From the NCBI GenBank assembly GCA_964035545.1, contig OZ037767.1, positions 1,926,680-1,990,679 on the forward strand: 64,000 bases of DNA, read 5' to 3'. Within the stretch, counting starts at the first letter, position 1. Every line of letters begins with the position of its first letter. The notes under the pieces are model-generated. The model saw only the letters and a program-made list of their open reading frames with translations. It was not told the origin of the DNA and searched no databases. Below are positions 13,901-29,695 of the stretch, piece after piece. Both the position numbers and the translations under genes were made by a program. This stretch comes from Bugula neritina. Its lineage: Eukaryota; Bryozoa; Gymnolaemata; Cheilostomatida; Bugulidae.

Positions 13901-14373
13901 AGATTTTACGACTTATGATATAAACAAACTCAATATTATAGTAAGTCATACTAATTACTAATTTCAGCAAACTAACGACTCAGTAAAGTATTTTAAAATG
14001 AATGACTTAGTTCTATTGGAGACATAAAACTATATGGCTTTAGAACTAGTTGCATACCCGTTGCTTTAGGACAGTGATTTATTCGTTGCCATGGAAATAG
14101 TTGACTGTAGTCAGAGGTACGAAATCTAGATGTTTTCCACCAACAGTTCCATTGAATGTCGATGTGTATATCTTCATCAAACTCAATCCATCCTCTGTCC
14201 AAAAATGCCTGAGTTGTCAAGAAATATTTTACACTAAGTGAGTTGAAAAGCCTAACTTGCAAAAATAATGATTGATTTGAGATTTGAGAAAATTTTTAGC
14301 TCACCTCTCTGACCAGTTCCGGTCCAATCCCATCATCATTTATTCTAAATATCATCTGTGACTCGTCAGCCAT
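9405..14373 (-). CDS. TTLL2: Tubulin tyrosine ligase-like 2 (probable tubulin polyglutamylase)
   Basis: Eight minus-strand exons: 14305-14373, 14058-14208, 13547-13702, 11174-11961, 10478-10625, 10027-10212, 9645-9756 and 9405-9519. They sum to 1725 bases, or 574 residues; human TTLL2 has about 592. The TTL ATP-grasp domain includes WICKPADLSRGRG (K134 binds nucleotide in this family), the KFDIRLYV strand, and NLKPWLLEVN with the metal-binding pair E308 and N310. TTLL2-type features are the FDED...PWQRINH start and TRKDCLARLLK. Family members add glutamates to tubulin tails in cilia and centrioles. Exons 5-8 encode a Ser-rich linker and a GGFHLTYPFN tail motif, supported by phase but less conserved. 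Exon 7 could begin six bases earlier. It is head-to-head with the tetraspan gene. Confidence 0.88.
10685..11040. repeat. Minisatellite and AT microsatellite in TTLL2 intron 4
   Basis: Tandem units around ACTGACACATACTAGTATAT (about 20-22 bases), interrupted by a pure AT run at about 10883-10932. The unit is the reverse complement of the array in POC5 intron 6. The array ends about 130 bases from the exon 4 donor at 11173. Confidence 0.9.
11962..13546. other. TTLL2 intron 3
   Basis: A 1.6 kb AT-rich intron between the exon encoding TRKDCLARLL and the large ATP-grasp exon. No further exon, transposon or strong repeat was found. Confidence 0.6.
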
Positions 14374-15212
14374 AATGTTGTTACTGAAAAATATGAATCC
14401 ATAGAAGCAAATTCTATTCATTTATTCAAATGTTGTTTTGATGTAGCTTACAGATAAAAGAACAACACATTTATATTACCAAAATATTAGTAATAACTGT
14501 GAGTGCGTAGCATAGCTATATTAATTCATACTCATACCGATAGTGATACTCATAGTCATAGTCATACTCATACTGATATTAAAAATAAATGTAATTGTAA
14601 TCATGACAACCAGCCATAATCATAATTAGAGTGACTTAGATGCTAAAAATATCATTGTATTTATATAAATTAAAACATATTATTAGAATATTACAAATAA
14701 TAATAATTTTATTATTATTATTTATATATTTAATAATATTAAATTTAACATTAATTACATTTATTTAATTTCAATTTTCTGCCACTGAAAGTAAATGTAG
14801 ATATAATCATTATGATTATGTCATAAGTCAAACTTTTCTGAAATTTTAATAAAATTAATAAATTTTTAAACAATATTTTACCGTCATGGAGAGCTGTTGT
14901 GCAGCGATAAGATACAAATTTACAATTACTACCAGATATTAACTTTTAATTAATCCCATATCCAGCATGACTTTCTCAAATCCATGGGAACTTATCAACA
15001 GGAAAATCTCAAAATCGCTTTAAAAAATAATTCATAACTCGTGTGGTAAAATGCAATTTTCACTTTATTTTTATAACAATTCAACAAAAATGTTTCGAAA
15101 ATAATTTTTTTTATTTTATAACATTTCTTCACTTTCTACAAGTTTATAATGTTTGTATAATATTTATAGACTATAACTAGCGCGCGCACAATACACAGTT
15201 TCCGGCCTCAAA
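14374..15212. promoter_or_regulatory. Head-to-head promoter region, TTLL2 / tetraspan gene
   Basis: The 839 bases between the two start codons must hold both promoters unless upstream non-coding exons exist. The region is AT-rich. It has an AGTCATACTCATACTGAT low-complexity tract near 14520-14580 and a CGCGCGCAC patch at 15181-15189, just before the tetraspan start. No classical TATA pair is evident. Confidence 0.4.
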
Positions 15213-18200
15213 ATGGCCCTAAACAGTGCATTTCTCAGTAAGCCATGTCCTGGCTTCAAAACAACACGACTTGGGGCTCAGGCATCAGCAGTTATTATAT
15301 TGGTAAATATTAAAACTTGACTTTACTAAAGCTATTCTCGCAATCAATTCTTTAGTTTGAACAAAATAGTTTATGACCTCTCCATTCCATTTCCAACTAA
15401 TCCGTAATCACTGAAGATAATCATAATATTTATATTAATCCCGATTCTGACCTACTTACAGCTACTGATTACTCTAGACTAATGGCACTTACTTTTGGTA
15501 CATACTATGTCTTATTTACTTTTAAACATTTTAATTAAAGTATAATCGTTTGTTTACTACTACCATTTCACTCCTTAGTCAGTCGGATCTGGATACAGTC
15601 ATCATGAGGGTCATCACACTTACTGAATTACCCAATCTCATTTTGATTTAGTTTTACTCTTAGTAATACTTTAATAGTCTTACTCTCAGGGATTTAGAAA
15701 CTTACTGATAGTGTCAGTAATGCTAGTTGTAATGCCAGTAACTATACTAATGGTAGAAGTTAAGTTTTGGCTAGAGACTCATCATCAGCATGATCATCAT
15801 TCATTGATTCATTCATTCATTTAATTTGAATTTCATAGAGACAGTGATAGTCACATACTCATATTCATACTCATACTAATAGTGATTGTGAAACTGAATC
15901 TCAGTTTTGATGAATGCTTATGGCGCGGTTCTCGCAACAGAGTGATATTAAACCACTAGCCCACAACTTCTAATAGCAATCAAATTGCGCTTGCAATGAT
16001 AGTTACACTTATAGTTTTGTATCAGGAGCACTAGCATGTATTTTGTTGATAGATCCCAACACTGAAGGTAGGTGGGGATTGAATAGTTGATTGTGTGTTA
16101 AATAAACCACAAGTGTGTTGCAAAATGATATTTATGCAAAGAAAGTTAGGTTTCATTCCCAAGTCCCTCAATAAATAGATAAGACACCAAATTTGTCATT
16201 TATTAAGCTAATTGTCTGTTACATCTGACAATTGTCAGTTGGATAATGAGTTGTCTGCCTTTTTGTTTACATTATACTGTTGCCATGCAACTACTCTGAT
16301 TGACTGTTGCAGGTATTTGGAATATGTTGCATCATCTCTGCCATTTTAGCTATGTATTTCACTTTCCGGGATAATTTAGACAACGTGAACCGTAGATCAC
16401 ATGGTAAGCTTTCTATGATTATAGAGTGGTGCAGTAGTTGTAGTAATTTACTCACTATGATTTTATAGGGTGGTGAAAATGTCATGATGCAAGGTTTATC
16501 GCTAGCATAGAGTTACAGCAAAAATAAGATTTAAAATAACCGAATAGCAATATTCATAAAATAGAAACAAAACATGGGCTGTGAATGGTTAAATGAAGTT
16601 TTGGAAAATGGCAACTTTAAAACTTATGAAAACGACACGAAGCTAATATAAGATGCTGATTAGTGTTTATATAACATAATTGTGGATTGAGCATTCTTAG
16701 TCATCAACTTTGTGTTTCGTTGCACTGAGAAATGTTGTGTTTACCTACACGCACCTTGTCCCTGAAAAACTAAGTTTATTTTTAATAATTTCCTGGAAAC
16801 AAGGATTAGTTGGAGTTGTCCAATCATTTTTCAGCCAGTGTGCTCTGTTACAGCTGAAAACAACAAGCTGCAGTGTTACTATGGTGCCGGGCTGGCCATC
16901 TATGGAGGATGGGCCATGTTTACCTGCGTTATGCTCTTCGGGATAATTGTGGTGAGTCCATTTGTGTCTTACTCTAAGTAATCATTTTGGAACAATAGCA
17001 GCCTGTTATATTACCATTACTTGCACAAACTCCAAGTGTTTCCACCGTTTGCCCGTATGAATTGCAGGAAAACAAGAGAGCCCTGGGCTTCTGGCTAATA
17101 TTCAGTGGTCTCATTCCCCTCTATTTCATCGGCGGCCTTATCTTCCTCTTTGCAGGCTCAACCATCACTGGCTGGGGTATAGTAATATATGCTGTATACT
17201 GTAATATATGTACTGTAATATATGTGCTGTAATATATGTACTGTAATATATGTACTGTAATATATGTGCTATAATATATGTACTCTAATATATGTGCTAT
17301 AATATATGTACTGTAATATATGTGCTGTAATATATGTGCTGTAATATATGTACTGTAATATATGTGCTATAATATATGTACTGTAATATATGTACTGTAA
17401 TATATGTACTGTAATATATAATATAATGTATGCTGTATTATATGCACTATATAATAAATACAATGCACATGTTTGTAGAAACACAGTTCCTGGTTGGTCA
17501 AGGCGTCACCCTCATAGCACTGGTTAGTTTCTACCTTTAAATACTAATTAATCTGTTAATTATTATTCTACAATCTATATGTATTATTGATATTATGTTT
17601 TTCTACATCTAATAATTAGTATTCTATTATACATCTAATTATTCCATGTGTTGTTTATGCACTACTAACTGCAACTAACCACTAACTGATTGTATACTGC
17701 AGGTGTGGGTAGCTCTAGCAGTGTGGGTCTACTTTGGAGAGATCAAGAGAAGAGATAAGAACCCTGAACTAAGAGTGAGTTAGAAGTCATTGCTAGATCC
17801 TAGACCTCGATTTGTTGTGTATTGCATTTACCTAAGTGAACTCTGTTGCCAGGCAGTGCAGTGTATTATGTTGTATTATATTATTATTGTCGAACTAAGC
17901 ACCTATATTGCTAAGTCACTAACATGCTGCATGCTGTAGTGTATCAAATATATTGTACTGGTGTAATATTACCATTCATTGGGTGTATAACCAGCCAATC
18001 AGCTGTAAGATAACACTCAGCTGCCCATTAGCTATCTGCTGTTGGTGTGAAGGCGTGGCTTCTTCGAGTAGTAGACAATCACAGCCGAAATATGCTCAGA
18101 GTTGAGTATTTTATTACAAACAAATTGTCAAATTGGAATTTTCCGGTCTAAGTCAAATCTTTTGTCATTGTTTATTCTTTACAAAGAATCAATAATGACA

Positions 18201-21200
18201 AGATGTTTGACTTGTTTGGGCTTTATTTTCCAGGGCAGATTTTCCTCACTAGAAGAGAAATATAAAATGAGGTTTTTGAATAAATGGCTGCTGCAATTTG
18301 TTGAATTACTTATTTCGTGTTTTTGTAAAAGAAATTTGCCTCATAAAGTAATATTCCGGGATGGTGTATTTCCTCTTACCGTTTGAAGAAGTATACGAGC
18401 TAGTCTGTCTACTACTCGTGAAGCCCCGCAACGCGTTGTGATTTCATCAACTATGCCTTATCTGTAACTTGTTGTACAGGTTGACGACTTCATCAGAAGA
18501 AAGGTGACGTCACTTCCTGTGACATATAAACTAGTCGTCTAGTGTAGGCTGACTGCCAGTTAATGTTTTCCGTGTCAAATCTGCTAGATTTTGCTGTTAT
18601 CACCCGATTAGCCCTGGGTTCTGCTGCACACCTTCGCTGAGATACTCAGTGAAATGGTGGTGCTCAGACCAAAGGCTAAGTTAACCTGAAGCTTGATGGC
18701 AGCTGGAACAAATGATGCCTCTATGCCGTGTATCTCGTGTGATTGGCCGATATCTTGTCTCCCTACGTGTGATTGGCTAATACCATGTATCCCTGCGTGT
18801 GATTGGTTGTGTAGATGTGTTCTCATGTCCTGTCCTGCTTTTCTAACCTCCTTGCAACATTATTGGTTGTCTACGGTGGATATAGCATAACCCATATATA
18901 TACACCTCGTATTATATACTTGTATTATATACTTGTATTATATACTTGTACAGAGTATAATATACTTGCATATAATATTATATACTGTATTACAAGGTAC
19001 TTGTATTTTAACCCCCAATTCAAAGTCTTACACCTCCTAATTCAGCAGTTCTAATGAGTAGTTGAAATATAAAACTGGATTTCCCCTTCCCTGTGTACCA
19101 TGTCACTACTTTAACTACAGTTCTTACCAATCATTCCTTGCAACTTGTCTTTCAGTTAGTAGGTTAGTTAACTATATCATTCACACTAGTTACTGTAATT
19201 ACCTTCTCTCCCCCTTCATTTCTCTACCCTTCATTTCTCTCAGATTTTATTCAGTGTTTCCACTAAGAAACTCCACGTTAATATTATGTTATGGTTGTGG
19301 GGTCAGTATTTATCTACTTATTAACCTCCTATCCACTGTAACCCCTGTGCACTCTGAATGTATTATTTTAACTCCCCACTTCATGTTGCTAATGCTGTCC
19401 ACCTGCCAATCAGAATGAGTAAGTCAACTCAGCAGAATCACGTTACTATAGCAACGAATCCAGCTGCCATCATCTCAGGAAACCATCAATTTTGTTTCAC
19501 ACCTCACCAAGTGCAGCTGCCCGGCTAGCTAAACCACCTTGTTCTTACTTTGCATGTCATCCTATAGGGGGAGGAGCTAGCTAGGATGGGAGGAGCTAGT
19601 TAAGAGAGGAGGAGCTAGCTAGTAGGGGAGGTACTAGCTGAGGGGAGGAGCTAGCTAGGAGTAGGGGAGGAGCTATGTAGGAGTAGGGGAGGGTTGTTCG
19701 TATACAGAGTAGGAGCATTTGGAAAAGGGGCTGACGTATGCATGTAGTGTGATTGTTAACTGCATCATCGGTGAATGTGACTCTGTGACTGTCACAGAGT
19801 CACAGTCACTGTGTTGTAAGTCTGTAGCTAGCTCTTACTTAGTGTATAATCAATAAGTCTTCTGTCTGTCTTACCTTGCATTTTGTAACCTCTTTTTCAC
19901 TTGTCTAACCCATTTACTTCCTGTTTCACGTGATGGAGGCATCATTTGGGTCTGTCCAATCAAACCATCTTCAAACTAGTGTTGGGAAACCCTTCCATTA
20001 TCTACTACGTGTCAAATTAGTCACTGACTTTACCAGCCCCAGTACTCGTGTCTTTATGACATTTACTGTTTCTCTCAAGTCAAACGGGCATATGCATGTT
20101 TGCATGTTCTGAATTCTATAATTTCAGATTTTACTAAAGATATTGTGCATTATTTTACTTAGCAATTGTAAGCATATATGTTTACAGTTGTAAGCATGTG
20201 TTTACAGTTGTAAGCATGTGTTTACAGTTGTAAGCATGTGTTTACAGTTGTAAGCATGTGTTTACAGTTGTAAGCATGTAAGTTTGTATAATAGACTAAG
20301 CTTTGCACAGGTGTTATAGCTTGTGTTGGTGGAATCAGTAAAGACAAGTTCAGAGTTAGTAAAATATTACAGTAAATGATTATCACTGCGAATCACTTTG
20401 GGCTTGTGAACGTGTACTGTGCTGGTTTTACTGGTCAAATGATGAGTACCGTGTATAACAGGAACCACTATTTTCAGTCTGTGTAAGAGTTTTTTTAGTC
20501 AAAAGTATATTTAGAATATGGATTAATCAGACCTAGAGCTTTCTCTTGTCAGTCATCATGGGTTAGTAGTGAGAGTTGTGGACGTCCCTCAAGGGGCACA
20601 AATTACCTGGAACTTTGTCTAATTTCCTTGCTAGTGTTTGCCATTCATCATGTGGCTCATAACTTGTGTTTCATGCAAAGCTGTAGTTATCTTCTCTCCC
20701 TCTCTGTAACATGGAAAACACCCAACTGTCTACTGATTCCACTAACCTGCGTTGCAACATGTCTGCAAATCTTGCTCTCCGTAATATAGAGCTTATGACC
20801 ACTTGTTACTAGCCGTCTAATATATTTACTGTCTAACCTGAAACTCAACATCTCTTAGGAGAATGAACTGATGTTTGCCCAGCCGTATATGGGGGCCTTG
20901 CCCCCAGATGGTGCGTATAACCCTGGATATGGAGCCCCTAGTGCTGGCAGTATGAAGATGGTGCGTATAACCCTGGATATGGAGCCCCTAGTGCTGGCAG
21001 TATGAGCAGGTCAGTATATTCACACTATACACTAGTATATTCACACTATACACTAGTATATTCACACTATACACTAGTATATTCACAGTATACACTAGTA
21101 TATTCACACTATACACTAGTATATTCACACTATACACTAGTATATTCACACTATACACTAGTATATTCGCACTATACACTAGTATATTCGCACTATACAC

Positions 21201-22581
21201 TAGTATATTCGCACTATACACTAGTATATTCACACTATACACTAGTATAGTCACACTATACGCTAGTATATTCACACTATACGCTAGTATATTCGCACTA
21301 TACACTAGTATATTCACACTATACCCTAGTATATTCACACTATACGCTAGTATATTCACACTATACGCTAGTATATTCGCACTATACACTAGTATATTCA
21401 CACTATACCCTAGTATATTCACACTATACGCTAGTATATTCACACTATACCCTAGTATATTCACAGTAAACTGAGAACCAATAGCACTGAGCTGATAGCC
21501 TGTGTTCTTGTAGTATTCCCCGCAGTCAGAAGAGCCGTCATACCTACGCCCCAACTGAACCAGCCGAATCAGTGAGAGGCGGTTCCGTGGGCCGACAGTC
21601 TCGGTTTGATCAGTACAAGGCGCAGCGGTTACCGGAGAAAGTGCCGATGACATCAGACAGGTGAGTCACTCTCTAGTGGGTCTTCAGGTGAGTCACTCTC
21701 TAGTGGGTCTTCAGGTGAGTCACTCTCTAGTGGGTCTTCAGGGGAGAAACTCTGTGGTAACATCAGCTGCTTCAAGTCGGCAGCATAAGAGACATGAAGG
21801 CAGCTTGTGTTGTGTGTAGAGTTGAATGTTGCTGCTAGATAGTTGAGGTTCTTAAAATGTAGAAGCTACCAGAAGCTGTTAAATTCTGTCTATAAGTAGC
21901 TCTGGGACAATTCCATATTTAGTATCCTAAATACTCATAGCAAATGATGTGTTACTAGATCTCCTGAGAGAGAGGGTGGGACGACGTACTACCGGTATCA
22001 GTATAACGGAGAGGGGAAGAACGCTTCACATCACGGCTCACAGGCTAGTCTGGGCAGCGCGAGGGGCAGACAGCAACCCCCCTCCTACCAGGCAGCCAGG
22101 TTCCACAGGCAAACTCCTGCACAGCCAAGGTAAGTCTCCTCTGTATTCAATACTTACCTGTGATTAGTCATTTACAAATAATCACTGCAGGTTATACTGT
22201 GTGACCTTGAAAGTGCTCTCTATATGCAATATGGGCTCTCTTACTTCCTGTTCCTTTAGCCTCTGTCTGTTTACAAAAGTTTTCTCATAATGAAGTCTGT
22301 TATGAAATTTGCTGTGGGAATCTTGTAGTGCCACTGAGCTGTATGGAAGTCAAGGAAGTCTAGGAGGACGTCAACCATACCAGCCTCAGCACCACGCTAG
22401 CCAGGGAAGTCTAGGGGGACGTCAACCATACCAGCCTCAGCACCACGCTAGCCAGGGAAGTCTAGGAGGACGTCAACCATACCAGCCTCAGCACCACGCT
22501 AGCCAGGGAAGTCTAGGAGGACGTTATGGTCAGCGTTTTCAAGTTGCTGATACCTCACACAGCAAAGACAGCGAAGTGTAG
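15213..22581 (+). CDS. Tetraspan membrane protein with repetitive Gly/Gln tail (frame broken by 50-bp duplication)
   Basis: Ten exons: 15213-15302, 16313-16403, 16839-16951, 17068-17176, 17479-17522, 17703-17774, 20859-21009, 21514-21660, 21959-22129 and 22329-22581. If the 50-bp duplication in exon 7 is counted once, they give 396 residues in frame. Four hydrophobic segments lie at about 24-46, 73-97, 103-128 and 138-160, the last followed by a basic GEIKRRDK stretch. A long cytosolic-type tail rich in Gly, Gln, Ser and Tyr follows, ending in three and a half 17-residue repeats. The topology resembles MARVEL/synaptophysin-like proteins, but I recognise no specific family. As assembled, the duplication shifts the frame and gives a stop within exon 7. 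Confidence 0.7.
17177..17450. repeat. 14-base minisatellite starting at splice donor, tetraspan intron 4
   Basis: Units of CTGTAATATATGTA begin at the first bases of intron 4 (donor GTATAG at 17177) and fill it to about 30 bases before the acceptor at 17478. Confidence 0.92.
18736..18815. repeat. Three 30-base repeats carrying ATTGG
   Basis: CGTGTGATTGG recurs exactly every 30 bases (18736, 18766, 18796), each followed by a divergent TATCTTGTCTCCCTA-like half. ATTGG is an inverted CCAAT motif. Confidence 0.8.
19568..19692. repeat. Purine-rich GGAGGAGCTAGCTAG minisatellite
   Basis: About six variable units of roughly 20-24 bases, built on AGGGGAGGAGCTAGCTAGGA, in tetraspan intron 6. Confidence 0.85.
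20164..20281. repeat. 20-base minisatellite TTGTAAGCATGTGTTTACAG
   Basis: Five to six near-identical 20-base copies in tetraspan intron 6. Each unit begins with GTAAGCAT, a donor-like sequence, and ends in TTTACAG, an acceptor-like sequence. Confidence 0.9.
20906..21005 (+). repeat. Perfect 50-bp tandem duplication inside tetraspan exon 7
   Basis: Bases 20906-20955 are repeated exactly at 20956-21005. Because 50 is not a multiple of three, the second copy is read out of frame and meets TGA at 21003-21005. With one copy removed, exon 7 joins exon 8 in phase 2, as the rest of the gene requires. Confidence 0.95.
21010..21467. repeat. 21-base minisatellite starting at splice donor, tetraspan intron 7
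   Basis: About 22 copies of AGTATATTCACACTATACAC plus one base run from the donor (GTCAGT at 21010) through nearly the whole intron. The 21-base period leaves long open frames on both strands (Tyr-Ser-His-Tyr and Asn-Ile-Leu-Val-Tyr-Ser types), which are artefacts. Confidence 0.95.
21661..21741 (+). repeat. Three 27-base units, each beginning with a donor and ending in CAG
   Basis: Three exact copies at 21661-21687, 21688-21714 and 21715-21741 form the start of tetraspan intron 8. Every copy starts GTGAGT, like a 5' splice site, and ends TCTTCAG, like a 3' splice site. Confidence 0.95.
22354..22530 (+). repeat. 51-base coding repeat in tetraspan tail
   Basis: Copies start at 22354, 22405 and 22456, with a partial one at 22507, and differ by about one base. 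Each encodes 17 residues including GSLGGRQPYQPQHHA, so copy number can change without altering frame. Confidence 0.95.
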
Positions 22582-23485
22582 TTTTTAAAAGAGAGAGTAA
22601 CTCCCATTGCATTCCATTCAGCCTTCACCTTTATATATTCCTTTTATTTTAAGGTTTTATCTACTTTATGAGTTTATCATTATGGTATTGTATTTTATTA
22701 TTGTGTCTTTCTATCTAGTAAGTTTTTATTCAACAGTTACACACATTCCAATGTTTTTATCTCTATTCAATTTTTGTACAAATTTGAGTAAATGTCAATC
22801 TACGATGTTTTAGACACTGCTGGGCGATATAAATTTTATAACTTTTTAAACAATAAAATATTATCATATTGGAATTTTGTCTTATAATATAGGAGCTAGG
22901 TAAATGGAATAGTTACATGGCTTTTTCAAATCATTTCGTGAAGGCGATATTGAGGACTTCCTACTAAAAATCTTTTAATTGCTTGTTTGTTTTATCTAAA
23001 TTCTAATTGAAGGGAAAAACATTAAAATAAGGAAATTTAGCATTGATTATAATATATAATAGTTTTATTTCAATGACAATATATTATACTGAGCTCACAG
23101 CTGGTGATTTGCTGCATAATGGTTCAGATTAAGACCTGAAGACTACAGTCTGAGGCTGTGTTGGTGATAGAATGATTGTTTTAGATGCATGCAAACATCT
23201 CGATGTACCAGCATGCAACAATAAAGAAATTTTCAATGCTCAAGACAATAGTTTTCGACTTGATAAGTTTCTCATAGTGGCTGTTTGTATTGTTAAACTT
23301 CATGATATTACATAACGACACATCACAATTTTGTAGCCTCAGAATGAACAGCTTTGAATATCTCTACGTGGACCTTCTTGCCCTCACATTTCTAACCATC
23401 CGGTTACTTGGATATCTTGTCAATCAGTTGTGTGACCGGGTTGCAGATTCTCTACTCCTCTACAGTTGAGTTCGGACTCTACACT
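22582..23485. other. Intergenic region, tetraspan 3' end to K2P start
   Basis: Contains AATAAA at 22852-22857, the likely tetraspan polyadenylation signal. An in-frame stretch with an AG acceptor-like site near 23447 precedes the chosen K2P ATG and may be a 5'-UTR exon boundary. No other gene was seen. Confidence 0.55.
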
Positions 23486-27763
<4,278 letters not shown>

Positions 27764-29695
27764 ATGAGTAACTGTATACCAGTGACGTTTCACAATTTCT
27801 AGTGTGTTGATATAAATTAAAACACTCAACAATCAATCACATGGATATTCGTGGTTTCTAGCTACTTTGAAAAGCATCAGACTTGCGATGTTTAGTGAGT
27901 AGTGCCCAATTGAATATATTATTTTGTTACATATGCCATGCTACCTAAAATATAATTTGATGAATAAAATATAATTTGCCTAATAGCACAAAAGCAATAC
28001 GTTGCAGAGTTTAATTAATGACATTGAGTAATATTGATGGATTTAATAGAACATGTAAGCTGGTATTCTAAGTACATTTTGTTGTACATTAAGTTGCTGG
28101 GAATTTTAGTGATATTTACATCGTATTACGTAATAACGGTGAACCCTTGGGTTTAGATCAGATGGGCAACGTACCACTGAAAGTCGTAACAAGGTGGGTT
28201 GTGTACGTCTCACAAAGGAATGTGTCTACCCGCTCATCATTTCATAAAAACCATGATAAGGATAAGTCACCGCTGGTGCATTGTTGCGTTAAGTATAATC
28301 ATGAACATACAATAAAAAGGTGTGCAAATATCTTTGTCAGCATTATTTTAGCAATAATAAGATAAAGTTGTTTATAACACAATTATTTTTAATTTTAATT
28401 TATTTTCAAAGCTTTTGAGTTAAATTTCTTAACATTTAAACTTTTCAGAATTAAGATTTAAGTTTTATAATAAATAAGTTAGAGTTATCCCCCTTTGCGA
28501 AATATTAAACCATTTTGCCCGTGAGATGCAGTTGACTGTTACTACCACTTTAACCTGTTGACTCGTACATTATGTAGATAGAAGAGGTGTGAATGGCTCT
28601 TACTTTACAAAAACAAGAAGCCATGTTGCAGTAGCTTTTTGGCAGCTTTTCAAAAACCATTGCATAACGAAAGCTATTTGTGAAAGCTTTCGTGATAGCT
28701 ATTTACTGACAGTTTTTGTTCGATGAGTCAGTGTAGCTTAATTTTCCTCCTGCTAAAGATGCAGGCAATCTATACTTAATTGTCAAAATAATTGTAAGTA
28801 TCAAGTATTATATTATATTTTGAACTTCATTAACTAAATGTTTTGTCAGCTATGTAATTAATGCTAAGTTAACAATATGTTTGTAATTTTCATGGTTATA
28901 GGTTACAGTACGAGTACAAGTATGAGTATGAGCCTAAGTATGAATGTAAGCTCAAGTATGAATGTGAGCTCAGGTCTAAGTCAAACTTAGAAAATATACT
29001 GTTGGCAACAGATAAAAATAGAGTTGTGGCCTGCATCTGTGTCCTCCATCCATTCATTGTTCATTAAGTGAATCACAATACATAGGCATCCGTGCCAAAC
29101 AGCACCTGTGCTGAAACAGCAACAATTATCAGCTGATACATTAACCACTATCGGCTGTCACAATGAGAAAGTAGCATATATGAAGCTCTTCTACTGTAAC
29201 AAAAATATACTGCTATTTAGGAATTTCATTAGTCAAAATTTTATAATTTACTTCTTTCACCATAAAAACAATGATTCTCCTAGTATAATATTTAATAGAT
29301 CCTATAAAAGAACTAGCAAATAAACTTTCTTTGCTGCTGCACCTGAATGATGGTTAAAGAACACAATATTTCAGATAGTGACTCTAATACGAAACTACAC
29401 ACAAGCTCGGCCCACATGCAGTGGTTTATGGGAATATAATTTAATTATATTCCACTTCAATGTTAAATGTTTCCAAAGTGCACTATTTATCACACTTGTC
29501 ACTTTGACCTTATATGCTATACAATCTTCGCCCATTGGCCCTTTCAAATTGTGTCAACTATAACCTTAGGCTTATCACGTTGCTCTGCAGCGGCTTAATC
29601 TCCTACTAGCTAGTTACAGTGGCAAGCTGTTTTACTGATGCAAATAGCCTTCGTATTCACCCAAATATAACCTTGCACAAGCTGTTATTACTGCA
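27764..29695. other. Intergenic region between K2P channel and aldo-keto reductase 1
   Basis: Contains AATAAA at 27963-27968 (likely K2P polyadenylation signal), a 16-base match to the conserved 3' end of small-subunit rRNA (28180-28195), a GAGTATGAG-type low-complexity tract (28910-28985), and a 23-base perfect palindrome (29431-29453). No coding exon was supported. Confidence 0.55.
27963..27968 (+). terminator. Polyadenylation signal, K2P gene
   Basis: AATAAA 200 bases beyond the K2P stop codon. Confidence 0.55.

Larger units (their letters stand above)
17775..20858. other. Tetraspan intron 6 (3.1 kb)
   Basis: A long intron with several local repeats and no supported exon. It holds three 30-base ATTGG-containing units (18736-18815), a GGAGCTAGCTAG array (19568-19692), a 27-base near-perfect palindrome (19777-19803) and a 20-base array (20164-20281). 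A 118-residue frame at 19062-19418 has no homology I recognise and is probably chance. Confidence 0.6.

Noticed and set aside
19062-19418. 118-residue frame in tetraspan intron 6
   Set aside because: No recognisable homology, no phase-compatible splice sites to neighbouring exons; likely chance in pyrimidine-rich sequence.
20988-21653. 221-residue minus-strand frame with Asn-Ile-Leu-Val-Tyr-Ser repeats
   Set aside because: Product of a 21-base intronic minisatellite whose period is a multiple of three; the plus-strand exons around it join in phase.
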